Position numbers and translations under genes: made by a program
In this document: piece by piece, positions 8,939 through 17,957 of the stretch
Layout of the letters: the number at the start of each line of letters is the position of its first letter
Position numbering within the stretch: the stretch's first letter is position 1
NCBI RefSeq assembly: GCF_900996245.1
Contig: NZ_CAAJGK010000033.1
Location: 62,001-126,000, forward strand
Length of the DNA: 64,000 nucleotides
Reading direction: 5' to 3'
Source of the DNA: Paraburkholderia sp. BCC1886
Lineage (GTDB): Bacteria; Pseudomonadota; Gammaproteobacteria; Burkholderiales; Burkholderiaceae
Notes under the pieces: model-generated
The model's input: only the letters and a program-made list of their open reading frames with translations
Database searches by the model: none
Told to the model about the DNA's origin: nothing

Positions 8939-10711
8939 ATGAATTACACAAGACCGAAAGCCGACGCGGTCATCGTCGGCATGGGCTGGGCAGGTTCCCT
9001 GATGGCAGAAGAGCTGACGCGCGCAGGTCTGAACGTCGTTGCCATCGAACGCTTCTCGTGGGAAACCGTGCAATCGAGTTTTTCGCCGAACATCGTCGCC
9101 GACGAACTGCGTTATGGCATACGCCGTGGTGCATTACGCAAGCCCAGCGAGCTGACCAATACGTTTCGCAACAACCGTAGTCAGACGGCGCTCCCGGGGC
9201 GCGACTGGAGCATCTGGGTGACCGGCAATAGCGTCGGCGGTGCGGGCAAGCACTGGGCGGCGAACGCATGGCGCTACAACCCGTCCGACTTCCAGATGGC
9301 GACTCGCGTCAGGCAGCGCTATCCGAAGATGAAACTTGCGGACGGGCTGATTCTGCAGGATTGGGGCGTCACGTACGACGAGCTCGAGCCGCACTTCGAC
9401 CGCTGGGAGAAGATTGCCGGGGTGGGCGGTAAGGCGGGTGTGCTCAACGGCAAGGTGCAGGCGGGCGGTAACCCGTTCGAGGGCAACCGGACCAGCGAAT
9501 ATCCGACGCCGCCGCTCGTACGTTCGCACTGGAACGACATTTTCCACAAGACCACCGAGAAGATGGGCTATCACCCGTTTCCCATCCCGGCTGGAACGGC
9601 GGGTGCGGCCTATACGAATCCGCTCGGCATCAACATGGCGCCGTGTACGTATTGCGGGTTCTGCGGTTTCTATGGCTGCGGTAACTGGTCCAAGTCGTCG
9701 CCGAATGCCTGCGTCATTCCTGCGTTGATGACGCGACCCAACTTCACGCTGCTCACCGAATGCATGGTATTGCGCGCCGAGAAATCGGCCGACGGCAAGA
9801 CCGCAACGGGCGTGACGTTCCAGGATTCCGATGGCAACACGGGATTCCAGCCGGCAGACATCGTCGTCTTCGCCGCGTTCCAGATGGACAACGTGCGTCT
9901 GTTGCTCCTGTCGAAGATGGGCAAACCGTACGACCCCGTCACGCGTACCGGCGTGGTGGGCCGCGCCTACAACTTCCAGACGATGTCGATGGGCTTTCTC
10001 TACTTCCAGAATGAGTGGATGAATCCGTTTATCTCGACGGGCGCACTCTCGACGCAGATCGACGATTTCAACGGCGATAACTTCGACCATACGAACCTCG
10101 GTTTCCTGGGCGGCGCCGGCATTCAGGCGCTCTCCGATCAGGCCACGCCGATCAGCATGACGGACCGGCTGCCTGCCGGCACGAAGCAGTGGGGCTCGAA
10201 ATGGAAGCACGCTTTCAAGGAGAGCTTTCAGAACTACGCGAAGATTCAGGGGCAAGGCACTTCGTACTCGCACGCCGAGTCCTATCTGTCGCTCGATCCC
10301 ACGTACAAGGATAAATACGGTCAGCCGCTGTTGCAGATCACGTTCGATTACAACGAAAACGATCGGCGCATGGCGCGTTTCGTTCGCGACCGTATCGATG
10401 AGATTTCACGCGCCAGCGGTGCGAAATCGTGGGAAGCCGTGGCTTTCCCGGACGAGCCCAATTCGCCTTTCCGTGCGTATGACAGTGGCCACACCATCGG
10501 CGGCGCCGTGATGGGCCTCGACCCGGCGACCTCGGTACTCAACCGTTACCAGCAGCACTGGGACGTACACAACCTGTTCGTGATCGGCGCCTCGGCCTAT
10601 CCGAACAATGCAGGCTACAACCCGACCGGGACCTTGTCTGCCCTGACCTTGTGGACCGCAAAGGCCATTGTCAACGACTACCTGCATCAACCCGGTTCGC
10701 TGGTTCGATAA
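8939..10711 (+). CDS. GMC-type FAD dehydrogenase large subunit (gluconate 2-dehydrogenase-like)
   Basis: A 590-residue flavoprotein that should oxidise a sugar or sugar acid in the periplasm and pass electrons to the cytochrome subunit. The FAD-binding GxGxxG is visible in VIVGMGWAGSLMAEEL near residues 12-27, and the C-terminal GMC signature NPTGTLSALTLWTAKAI is present. Four cysteines at 236, 239, 242 and 247 (CTYCGFCGFYGC) match the cluster that holds a 3Fe-4S centre in FAD glucose and fructose dehydrogenases, giving a route for electron transfer. No signal peptide is visible, consistent with export as a complex with the Tat-bearing small subunit. The cytochrome gene starts only six bases after its stop. 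Confidence 0.92.
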   Translation: MNYTRPKADAVIVGMGWAGSLMAEELTRAGLNVVAIERFSWETVQSSFSPNIVADELRYGIRRGALRKPSELTNTFRNNRSQTALPGRDWSIWVTGNSVGGAGKHWAANAWRYNPSDFQMATRVRQRYPKMKLADGLILQDWGVTYDELEPHFDRWEKIAGVGGKAGVLNGKVQAGGNPFEGNRTSEYPTPPLVRSHWNDIFHKTTEKMGYHPFPIPAGTAGAAYTNPLGINMAPCTYCGFCGFYGCGNWSKSSPNACVIPALMTRPNFTLLTECMVLRAEKSADGKTATGVTFQDSDGNTGFQPADIVVFAAFQMDNVRLLLLSKMGKPYDPVTRTGVVGRAYNFQTMSMGFLYFQNEWMNPFISTGALSTQIDDFNGDNFDHTNLGFLGGAGIQALSDQATPISMTDRLPAGTKQWGSKWKHAFKESFQNYAKIQGQGTSYSHAESYLSLDPTYKDKYGQPLLQITFDYNENDRRMARFVRDRIDEISRASGAKSWEAVAFPDEPNSPFRAYDSGHTIGGAVMGLDPATSVLNRYQQHWDVHNLFVIGASAYPNNAGYNPTGTLSALTLWTAKAIVNDYLHQPGSLVR

Positions 10712-10717
10712 ATAGCC

Positions 10718-12019
10718 ATGAATAAATCGATCAAAACAATTGGCGCGACAGTGATCGGCCTGGCTGTCGCCGGCGCGGTGGTGTACGCCGCGGGCGTGGA
10801 ATACGACCTGAACCGTCCCGCGCGGATGGAGTCGGCAATGGCGCCCGAGGGTACCGTCGAAGCGCAGATCGCGCGCGGCAAGTACGTGGCATTTGCCGCG
10901 GACTGCGCGGCGTGCCACACCAGCAAAGGCGGCGGCGCACCTTTTGCGGGCGGCTATTCACTTGAGACGCCGTTCGGCACGATCCTCTCGTCGAACATCA
11001 CGTCCGATAAAGAGACCGGAATCGGCAACTGGTCGCTGGAACAGTTCGACCGTGCGGTGCGTCACGGCAAGGGCTCGCATGGATACCTCTATCCGGCCAT
11101 GCCATATACGGCCTACGCATCGATGTCCGATGGGGACATCCGCGATTTATGGGCTTATGTGAAGACGATTGCACCGGTCTCGCATCCGGTCGTCGAGAAC
11201 CAGTTGCCGTTTCCCTACAATCAGCGCTGGTTGCTGGGCGGCTGGAATGCGCTGTTCTTCCACGCACAGCCCTTCAAGGCCGATGACACCAAAAGCGTCG
11301 AATATAACCGTGGTGCGTATCTGGTCGAAGGAGCAGGTCACTGCGCGGCCTGTCATACCGGCAAGAACTTCCTTGGCGGCGATTCGTCCGCGTTTCTGCA
11401 AGGGGGCTCGCTGTCCGGCTGGTATGCGCCGGACCTGACGCCGAACCCGCATGTCGGTCTCGGCACCTGGAGCATCGACGACATCGTCGGCTATCTGCAA
11501 ACCGGTTCGAATGAGAAGACCGTGTCGTCGGGTCCTATGACAGAAGCGATCGAGAACTCCACACAACATCTGAACCCGTCGGACCTGCGTGCAATTGCGG
11601 TATTCCTGAAAGGACAGAAGCCCTCTCCGTCCGTACCGCCTTCGACGCTATCGGCCGACGACGAGTCGATGCAACTGGGAAAACGGGTCTTCGAAAGCCA
11701 GTGTATTGCGTGTCACGCGTCGAACGGCACCGGCGTGCGCCGCATGATTCCCGCTTTGGCCGGCAACGCCGCGGTCAATTCGAATGACCCGGCTTCGCTG
11801 CTTCAGGTCGTGCTTAAAGGCGAGGAAGCACCGATGACAGCAGGCAATCCGACCGCAGCCGGCATGCCGCGTTTCGACTGGAAATTGTCCGATGACGAGA
11901 TTGCTTCGGTCCTGACCTACGTTCGCAATTCCTGGGGCAATGGGGCGCCGGCGGTGTCGGCAAAATCAGTTGCGACGGTTCGTGCATCGGAAGGCGCAAA
12001 AGCATGGCTGGGTAAGTAA
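10718..12019 (+). CDS. Triheme cytochrome c subunit of the membrane-bound dehydrogenase
   Basis: The 433-residue protein has three CxxCH heme-binding sites: CAACH at 63-67, CAACH at 209-213 and CIACH at 329-333. This is the standard layout of the cytochrome subunit of gluconate, sorbitol, FAD-glucose and alcohol dehydrogenases, which takes electrons from the flavoprotein and gives them to ubiquinone at the inner membrane. The N-terminal hydrophobic segment (about residues 8-24) acts as signal or anchor. It sits between the flavoprotein and an OprB-type porin in one operon and shares the upstream LacI operators. Confidence 0.93.
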   Translation: MNKSIKTIGATVIGLAVAGAVVYAAGVEYDLNRPARMESAMAPEGTVEAQIARGKYVAFAADCAACHTSKGGGAPFAGGYSLETPFGTILSSNITSDKETGIGNWSLEQFDRAVRHGKGSHGYLYPAMPYTAYASMSDGDIRDLWAYVKTIAPVSHPVVENQLPFPYNQRWLLGGWNALFFHAQPFKADDTKSVEYNRGAYLVEGAGHCAACHTGKNFLGGDSSAFLQGGSLSGWYAPDLTPNPHVGLGTWSIDDIVGYLQTGSNEKTVSSGPMTEAIENSTQHLNPSDLRAIAVFLKGQKPSPSVPPSTLSADDESMQLGKRVFESQCIACHASNGTGVRRMIPALAGNAAVNSNDPASLLQVVLKGEEAPMTAGNPTAAGMPRFDWKLSDDEIASVLTYVRNSWGNGAPAVSAKSVATVRASEGAKAWLGK

Positions 12020-12036
12020 GGAAAAAAATCGGGGCT

Positions 12037-13356
12037 ATGAAAATCCAATATAAAAGCATCGCGCTAATTGCGTCCACCTTGTGCTGTTCTTCGCTTGCCT
12101 GCACGGCGTCCGCCGAGACGCTGCTCGACGGGTTGCGCACGAGTCCGCATCTGCTCGGAGACTGGGACGGCGAGCGCGGCGCGCTGGCGCAAAAAGGCAT
12201 CGACTTCGACCTGAGCTATACCAACGAAGCGGCTCACAACGTCAAAGGCGGCGACCAACGTCTGACGCGAGCCGCACAGCAGGTTGCCGTGGGCGTCACC
12301 GCGGACCTCGACAAGTTGTGGGGAATCCACAATACGTCGTTTCACTTCGTGATGACGGATCGTTTCGGCCGCAGCGTCGACGCCGATGCGCATCTGGGCA
12401 CCAGCCAGCAAACGCAGGAAATCTACGGTCGCAATCAGACCGTCTGGCTTACCAAGCTCACACTCGACCGCACGTTCTTCGACAACCGGCTGTTGCTTTC
12501 AGTGGGTCGCGACAGCGAAGGTGCCGCATTCGATTACACCGATTGCAACTTCATGACGCTGGCATTGTGCGGCCCACAGGTTCCGAACCTCTATGGCAAC
12601 TACTTCATGAGTTGGCCCGGCAGTGTGTGGATGGGGCGCGCAAAGCTGCAAACGAGCGGGCAGACCTATTTACAGACGGGCGTGTACCAGCAGAGTCCGA
12701 GGTATTACGACAGCGGCTGGGAGCGCAGCAATGCGTGGGCGCCGACGAGTCCCGGCGGTACCAATGGGGTCGTCGTCCCGCTTGAATTCGGCTGGACCCC
12801 AAAGATCGGCGGACAACCGGGCGCGTATCGACTGGGCTTCGTGTATAACACCGGCGGTCAGCCTGACATCCTGACGGACATCAACGGAAACCGGCGTGCG
12901 GTAACCGGCCTCGCGGGCATGGAGTCGACGAAGAGCTACTCCGGATACTTTTCGGTGACGCAGAAGCTGACGGGCGAGGGCGATGCGGGTTGGACCGTCA
13001 ATCTGCGCCTGCTGGCAGGCGACAAGCAGACTTCGGTTCTCGACCGCCAGATGACGCTCGGCTTCGAGTATGCCGAGCCGTTCAAGCGGGTAGGTGACCG
13101 GTTCGGAGTCGGCGTAGCCATGACCCACACCAGCAGCCGGGAGGCAATGTATCAGGCTGAATACAACACGCTCCACCCAGGCGACGTGACGTACGTCGGG
13201 AATGGATACGAGACGGCGTATGAGGTTTTCTATAGCTGGAACGTGATTCCATCCATCAGTCTGCAACCGGATCTGCAATACATCTCGCATCCGGGTGGCA
13301 CGACGAAGAACAGCAATGTCTTTATTGTTGGGCTGAAGACGACCGTTCAGTTCTAA
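12037..13356 (+). CDS. Carbohydrate-selective porin, OprB family
   Basis: A 439-residue outer membrane protein with an N-terminal signal peptide (about residues 1-26, ending ACTASA) and the LLGDWDGERGALAQKGI opening that is typical of OprB carbohydrate porins. The chain ends in phenylalanine, the usual beta-barrel assembly signal. It starts 17 bases after the cytochrome stop and is the last gene of the dehydrogenase operon. The context suggests it admits the sugar or sugar acid to the periplasmic enzyme. No clear terminator is visible before the convergent HxlR gene. Confidence 0.9.
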   Translation: MKIQYKSIALIASTLCCSSLACTASAETLLDGLRTSPHLLGDWDGERGALAQKGIDFDLSYTNEAAHNVKGGDQRLTRAAQQVAVGVTADLDKLWGIHNTSFHFVMTDRFGRSVDADAHLGTSQQTQEIYGRNQTVWLTKLTLDRTFFDNRLLLSVGRDSEGAAFDYTDCNFMTLALCGPQVPNLYGNYFMSWPGSVWMGRAKLQTSGQTYLQTGVYQQSPRYYDSGWERSNAWAPTSPGGTNGVVVPLEFGWTPKIGGQPGAYRLGFVYNTGGQPDILTDINGNRRAVTGLAGMESTKSYSGYFSVTQKLTGEGDAGWTVNLRLLAGDKQTSVLDRQMTLGFEYAEPFKRVGDRFGVGVAMTHTSSREAMYQAEYNTLHPGDVTYVGNGYETAYEVFYSWNVIPSISLQPDLQYISHPGGTTKNSNVFIVGLKTTVQF

Positions 13357-13370
13357 TCAGGTTGTCCGAT

Positions 13371-13820
13371 TCAGGACTTCGATGTGGCCTCCTGAAGCGG
13401 CGGGTCGAAGTCCCGCCGCGCCTTTTCTACCGCATCGAGATTGTTGGCGGCCCACACCCATACTCCGCAAAACGCGGCGCCCAATGTAATGCCCAAGTCG
13501 GTGAGCCGGTATTCGACCTTAGGTGGGACCACGGGATAGACCGTGCGGATGATCAGACCGTCACGCTCCATCGCGCGAAGCGTCTGGGTGAGCATCTTCT
13601 GGCTGATCCCTTCAACCCGCTCGGCCAGCCGGCTGAAACGGAGCGGCGACGTTTCCGCGAGTACGTCGAGAATCAGCATCGTCCATTTATCCGCAATGCG
13701 GCCGATCAGGTCCCGCACTAACGACGCGATTCGTGGATCGAGATCGACGGGCGGCGTGAGGCTCGCGTAGTACTGCGCGGCGGCAATCTGTTCCTTGGTG
13801 AATTCGGGGATTCGCTCCAT
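13371..13820 (-). CDS. HxlR family transcriptional regulator
   Basis: A 149-residue winged helix-turn-helix protein of the HxlR type; the segment RIADKWTMLILDVLAETSPL followed by RFSRLAERVEGISQKMLTQT is the family core. HxlR proteins often sense reactive electrophiles, quinones or aldehydes. I chose the ATG at 13820, nine bases from an AAAGGAG site, over a GTG at 13826 that would be too close. It is divergent from an SDR reductase gene, the common HxlR target arrangement, and probably controls it. Its 3' end converges with the OprB gene, 14 bases apart. Confidence 0.85.
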   Translation of the reverse strand: MERIPEFTKEQIAAAQYYASLTPPVDLDPRIASLVRDLIGRIADKWTMLILDVLAETSPLRFSRLAERVEGISQKMLTQTLRAMERDGLIIRTVYPVVPPKVEYRLTDLGITLGAAFCGVWVWAANNLDAVEKARRDFDPPLQEATSKS

Positions 13821-13925
13821 GTTCACACTCTCCTTTTGGTGCGTATCAAACTTTCCGGTGCCTTCTTCCCTTCAGGAAGTATGCCGGTCAAACTGCGCGC
13901 ACGCTCAAAAAATTTGGAGTTGATC

Positions 13926-14699
13926 ATGAAGATGACTGGCAGAACCGTATTGATTACAGGCGGCACTAGCGGGATTGGCCTTGAGTTGGCGCGGCAACTT
14001 ATTGCCCGGAGCAACACGGTGATCGTGACGGGTCGCAATCCTGAAAGACTGAAAGCGGCACAGCAGATCGTGCCGGGACTTCACGCATTTCAGAGCGATG
14101 TCACTAATCCGGACGATATCGAGTCCTTGTACAACACCCTGTCGGAGCAGTTTCCTGCGTTAGATACGTTGGTGAATAACGCGGGAGCGATGCGCAATAT
14201 AAAACTGGACCGGCGCTACCAATTGAGTGATCTGACCGCGGAAGTCGATGGAAATCTGAAGGGGCCCATGTGGATGGTCCAGACCTTTCTGCCCTTGCTT
14301 CTGAAGCAGAAAGACAGCCTCATTGTGAACGTCTCGTCTGGCCTCGCGTTCATTCCTTTTCCAGCGGCTCCTGTCTATAGTGCGTCGAAGGCCGCGCTTC
14401 ACGCCTATACGCAGTGCCTGCGCGCGCAACTTGAGGGCAGCTGTGTGTCGGTCGTCGAACTGGCACCTCCGGGCACCGAGACGCCGCTCTTTCGCGGCGA
14501 ATTCGCCGAAGAGATGAAAGGCGAGAAGGGCATGAGTGTCGGCGTGCTCGCGAAGCGCGCTATCGCGAGTATCGAAGCCGGGAAATCCGAAATCCGGCCT
14601 GGCGTGAGCAATGTGCTAAAAATAGCTAGCCGCGTTGCTCCGCACTTCATGCTGCGGCAAATGGTCAAACTCGGACGGCCAAAACCCTCTGGTGTTTGA
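13926..14699 (+). CDS. Short-chain dehydrogenase/reductase
   Basis: A 257-residue SDR with the nucleotide-binding TGGTSGIG near the N-terminus, the NNAG motif, and the catalytic YSASK in the middle. It should reduce a carbonyl or oxidise an alcohol with NAD(P)(H) in the cytoplasm. The sequence around VLITGGTSGIGLELARQL resembles the DltE-like group of SDRs. The start is set by the ATG at 13926, which has GGAG six bases upstream; a 30-codon upstream extension of the frame lacks a ribosome site. Likely under control of the divergent HxlR regulator. Confidence 0.87.
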   Translation: MKMTGRTVLITGGTSGIGLELARQLIARSNTVIVTGRNPERLKAAQQIVPGLHAFQSDVTNPDDIESLYNTLSEQFPALDTLVNNAGAMRNIKLDRRYQLSDLTAEVDGNLKGPMWMVQTFLPLLLKQKDSLIVNVSSGLAFIPFPAAPVYSASKAALHAYTQCLRAQLEGSCVSVVELAPPGTETPLFRGEFAEEMKGEKGMSVGVLAKRAIASIEAGKSEIRPGVSNVLKIASRVAPHFMLRQMVKLGRPKPSGV

Positions 14700-14758
14700 A
14701 AAGGATTGCAGTCGCGAGTTGGCCGACGTGCAGTCAATCGAAAAAAGAAGGGAACGTG

Positions 14759-15280
14759 ATGCAGAGATTCGCGCTGCTGGTTGTGATGCTGCTCGGCAGT
14801 CAGTCAATTTCGTTTGCGGCTGCACCGGTCGCACCACCCGTGTGCCGCGCGTCCCAACTGCGCCTGTCGCTGGACGGACGTGACGGAGAGTTCAACGGCA
14901 TGTCGCATTCGGGGGTGGAGCTTTCGATCCGGAACGTGGGACCGGACTGCAGGTTGTCCGCGCTGCCGACCATCCAGTTCCGGGATGCGAAAGGTCGGGT
15001 ACTTGCGGCCGCGCGACGTCCTCCCGCAGGTATGCATCCCGGGCCGGTCATGGTGCCGGTACGCCTGGGTGGCGGGCATCGTGGGGTGATCGATTTGCGC
15101 TGGGTCTCGGGTCCGGTTTTTCCTGGAAGCCGCAGCGTGCGTGCTGCAACCGTCGTGATACGGATCGGGACTGGAACCCTACGTGCACCTTTGGCTGCGG
15201 AGCTTTACGGCGCAACGGGTCAGCCGGTCGCGTTCGAGCAACAACCGTTGCATGCGGTAGAGGGAATGGCGGCTGACTGA
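14759..15280 (+). CDS. Exported protein with a DUF4232-like domain
   Basis: A 173-residue protein beginning MQRFALLVVMLLGSQSISFA, a clear signal peptide. The mature part, from CRASQLRLSLDG through GVELSIRNVGPDCRLSALPT, resembles the DUF4232 beta-sandwich found in exported proteins of unknown function. A ribosome site (AAGGGA) lies about six bases before the ATG at 14759. It is 59 bases downstream of the SDR gene and on the same strand, but no functional link is evident. Assignment to DUF4232 is by eye only. Confidence 0.6.
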   Translation: MQRFALLVVMLLGSQSISFAAAPVAPPVCRASQLRLSLDGRDGEFNGMSHSGVELSIRNVGPDCRLSALPTIQFRDAKGRVLAAARRPPAGMHPGPVMVPVRLGGGHRGVIDLRWVSGPVFPGSRSVRAATVVIRIGTGTLRAPLAAELYGATGQPVAFEQQPLHAVEGMAAD

Positions 15281-15323
15281 ACGTGTTGGGGTGTTCGAAG
15301 TTCCAGCCGCTATCTTGATCGTC

Positions 15324-15797
15324 CTATTTCGCGGCACCCACGAGCTGGAAGGCATCGTATTTCGGATCGATAGGGGTGTGGGGCATATGCGTCAACGCTT
15401 CTTCGACGAGTGGCTCACATGCACCGTAGTCCGAGCCTACGCTGTCGCTATGTGCCTGCGGAAAGTTAATCGATTCGACCTTGCCGCCCCAACGGTCGAT
15501 GGTCGCGGTCATGCTGCACTTGCCGGCACCGCCCACCTTCAGATCGAGTACGAGCACATTCAGATCCAGTGCGGCATCGGAGTTCGAGAAATTCCACTGC
15601 GCCGTCATGCGGTCGGCCGGACCACCCGCGCTGACCAGCTTCATCGTCTTATCCGGTACGCCGACAGCCTGCACGAGATCGAGAACGTTCGAGCCGACCA
15701 GCGCGCCGGAATCCCTGCGGGCTTCGTGTGTGCGATAGGCGGCGCAGCCGGTGAGCGACACGATCGATACGAGACAAACAAGGGATGTCATACGCAT
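15324..15797 (-). CDS. Small lipoprotein of unknown function
   Basis: A 157-residue protein whose start MRMTSLVCLVSIVSLTGCAAY is a lipoprotein signal peptide with an LTGC lipobox, so the mature protein should be lipid-anchored in the envelope. The ATG at 15797 follows an AAAGGAA ribosome site by seven bases; the frame is open further upstream but without coding character. The mature part contains DSGALVGSNVLDLVQAVGVP, a pattern seen in Burkholderia lipoproteins with small beta-rich domains, which I cannot name. It converges with the DUF4232-like gene. Confidence 0.65.
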   Translation of the reverse strand: MRMTSLVCLVSIVSLTGCAAYRTHEARRDSGALVGSNVLDLVQAVGVPDKTMKLVSAGGPADRMTAQWNFSNSDAALDLNVLVLDLKVGGAGKCSMTATIDRWGGKVESINFPQAHSDSVGSDYGACEPLVEEALTHMPHTPIDPKYDAFQLVGAAK

Positions 15798-16710
15798 GTA
15801 AGGGTTCCTTTGAAGATTGGGACACGCGGGGTGCGGTTGACGGGACAAACGCAAGCCGGGGTCGCAAATGCCGTGCCGCACCAAAACGAGGAAGTAGGTA
15901 TTGCGCGTAGGCAGTGAATAGGGCCGGGTACGTCGGTGGGAATCAGCGGAGTATGAGCGGCTGCATGACGCCATCAGTAAGCGCATAGGGCGGTTTGGGC
16001 AAGCACGCGTGAGGTGACTGGCTCATTTATCAGGCGGTCGAACTCGGCGCCATTTTCGTCGACTGCATGCCAGAGCAGACACGGTACGTTGCGCGATGTG
16101 AGGAACATCTTTTCAAAATGCACCAATGCGTTACGGCTTTCATCGAGTAAGCGAACTCCTTACTGGATGTTTCGCTGAGCATTCGATTTGTTTGAAGACG
16201 CGTGATAGATTTTATCTGCCTGACTACGCGATCGGAGCCGGAAAGCAGGCGTTGAAAACTGCGTCGGAAAGTCTTTCGAATTTATCAAAGTCGATTGTCG
16301 GAGTTCTTTCAAAAGACGCCGACTCGAACGGCCCGCCAGATGAATAATGAAAGGTGACCGTCGAGATAAGTTGCAAGTACAGCGACAATGATGAACTCGA
16401 ACCCGCCGCCAGACCGTCAGTCGGCAATCGAGATGAAGATTACTGCGGTCCGTCCCCCTGTTTCGCCGAAAGCGGAATCAATATGGGATTCAACTTATCT
16501 GTATCACCATATATTTCTTGATGAATATTTACCGGGGGATTACGCAGAGAAAAAGTTTGTGGTCCATCGGCAACAGCCCACCGGCGATAGCAGCGGGAAT
16601 GAGTGGCGTGCTCATTAGATTTTGATATTGTCTCGACACTCCTGGCTGTCTGAAAAGGCCCGCGCTGAACCAGGAAGTCAGGACGTCAACTAATAATCGG
16701 AGATCAATTC
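15798..16710. other. Gene-poor, lower-GC stretch upstream of a porin
   Basis: About 900 bases with no convincing intact gene. Between 16120 and 16560 the base composition is clearly more AT-rich than in the neighbouring genes. Two small plus-strand frames (16126-16347 and 16388-16618) lack ribosome sites and recognisable motifs. A minus-strand frame at 15974-16159 may be a transposase remnant (listed separately). The last 90 bases contain the porin promoter and its ribosome site (CGGAGATC). Confidence 0.5.
15974..16159 (-). pseudogene. Possible remnant of an IS6-family transposase
   Basis: Translation of the minus strand gives an open stretch of about 60 codons that includes CLLWHAVDENGAEFDRL. 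The pattern LWxAVDxxGxxxDxL is the segment around the first catalytic aspartate region in IS6-type DDE transposases. The similarity is lost on both sides and the frame is closed by stops, so at most this is a decayed fragment. The AT-richer surroundings fit past insertion. A chance resemblance is possible. Confidence 0.3.
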
Positions 16711-17880
16711 ATGAAAAAGTCGCTCCTCGCTTTCGCGGCGCTGAGTACTTTCGCCGGTATCGCCCATGCTCAGAGCAACGTGACTCTTTACGGGATCATT
16801 GACGAGGGTGTCAACGTCATTACAAATTCAGGTGGGAAGCATCTCTACAATCTTTCGAGCGGAGAACTTCAGGGTTCACGCTGGGGCGTGCGCGGTACCG
16901 AAGATCTCGGCGGCGGTCTGAAGGCAATCTTCGATCTGGAAAACGGCTTCGACGTGAATAGCGGCAAGCTCGGTCAAGGCGGCCTGATGTTCGGCCGGCA
17001 GGCTTTCGTTGGTCTGTCGAGTCAGTTCGGGGCGGTCACTCTTGGTCGGCAATACGACTCGGTGGTCGACTACCTGGGTCCGCTGGAAGTCGGCGATCAG
17101 TGGGGTGGTTATATCGCCGCTCACCCGGGAGACCTGGACAACTTCAACAACGCGTACCGCACCAACAACACGGTCAAGTACACCAGCGCGAACTATAACG
17201 GCCTGACTTTTGGCGGCACCTACAGCTTCGGCGGAATCGCGGGCAATCTCACATCCAACCAGATCTGGTCGTTGGGTGCGAGCTATAACAACGGTCCTCT
17301 TATTCTCGGCGCAGCGTATTTGAATGCACGCACTCCTTCTGCTTCGGGTGGGCTGTTCAATAACGGCGGTACGGTCGCAACGGCTTCGACGGCAGTCACG
17401 ACATCGATCTACAGCGGCTTCGCTTCGGCGAATACTTATCAGGTGATCGGCGGCGGCGGCGCGTACACCTTCGGTGCGGCAACGATCGGTGCGACGTACT
17501 CGAATATCCGCTTCGACGATCTCGGCGCAACTTCCGCCTCGCCGTTCAAGGGGCAATCGGTATCGTTCAACAACGCGGAAGTCAACTTCAAGTATCAGTT
17601 GACCCCGGCCTTCCTGGTTGGCGTCGCGTACGATTACACGCGCGGTGCGCAGATCAACGGTGCTTCGCGCGCCCAGTATCACCAGGGTGCGGTGGGCGTC
17701 GATTACTTCCTGTCCAAGCGTACCGATGTCTATGTGACGGGGGTGTACCAGCATGCACTCGGCGATACGTTGAATGCAGCGGGTCAGACTGTCGATGCAA
17801 CGGCTAACATCAATCAGCTGAGCCCGTCGTCGAATCAGAACCAGTTCACCGCTCGTATTGGGATTCGCACGAAGTTCTGA
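16711..17880 (+). CDS. General porin, Burkholderia type (Gram-negative porin family)
   Basis: A 389-residue trimeric outer membrane porin. It has a signal peptide ending IAHA-Q (cleavage near residue 20), the opening SNVTLYGIIDEGV and the conserved RWGVRGTEDLGGGLKAIFDL block, and ends RIGIRTKF with the terminal phenylalanine needed for barrel assembly. These are the hallmarks of the Burkholderia OpcP/OmpC-like family. A strong stem-loop terminator follows 27 bases after the stop, so it is probably a single-gene unit. It is convergent with a LysR gene. Confidence 0.93.
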   Translation: MKKSLLAFAALSTFAGIAHAQSNVTLYGIIDEGVNVITNSGGKHLYNLSSGELQGSRWGVRGTEDLGGGLKAIFDLENGFDVNSGKLGQGGLMFGRQAFVGLSSQFGAVTLGRQYDSVVDYLGPLEVGDQWGGYIAAHPGDLDNFNNAYRTNNTVKYTSANYNGLTFGGTYSFGGIAGNLTSNQIWSLGASYNNGPLILGAAYLNARTPSASGGLFNNGGTVATASTAVTTSIYSGFASANTYQVIGGGGAYTFGAATIGATYSNIRFDDLGATSASPFKGQSVSFNNAEVNFKYQLTPAFLVGVAYDYTRGAQINGASRAQYHQGAVGVDYFLSKRTDVYVTGVYQHALGDTLNAAGQTVDATANINQLSPSSNQNQFTARIGIRTKF

Positions 17881-17907
17881 CTTTTGGGTTAGTCAAGGCA
17901 GGTCAGG

Positions 17908-17945
17908 GGCGCCGTTATCGTTTGTCGAACGGCGCCTTTTCTTTT
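17908..17945 (+). terminator. Rho-independent terminator after the porin
   Basis: GGCGCCGTT (17908-17916) pairs with AACGGCGCC (17928-17936) across an 11-base loop and is followed by TTTTCTTTT. This is a textbook intrinsic terminator for the porin transcript; on the minus strand it may also limit readthrough past the convergent LysR gene. Confidence 0.9.
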
Positions 17946-17957
17946 GATAGCGGACCT

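Noticed and set aside
9134..10273. A 379-codon minus-strand open frame
   Set aside because: Antisense to the GMC flavoprotein gene, no motif or ribosome site.
16126..16618. Two small plus-strand frames of 73 and 76 codons upstream of a porin
   Set aside because: No ribosome site, no motif, AT-rich non-coding character; kept only as part of the intergenic description.
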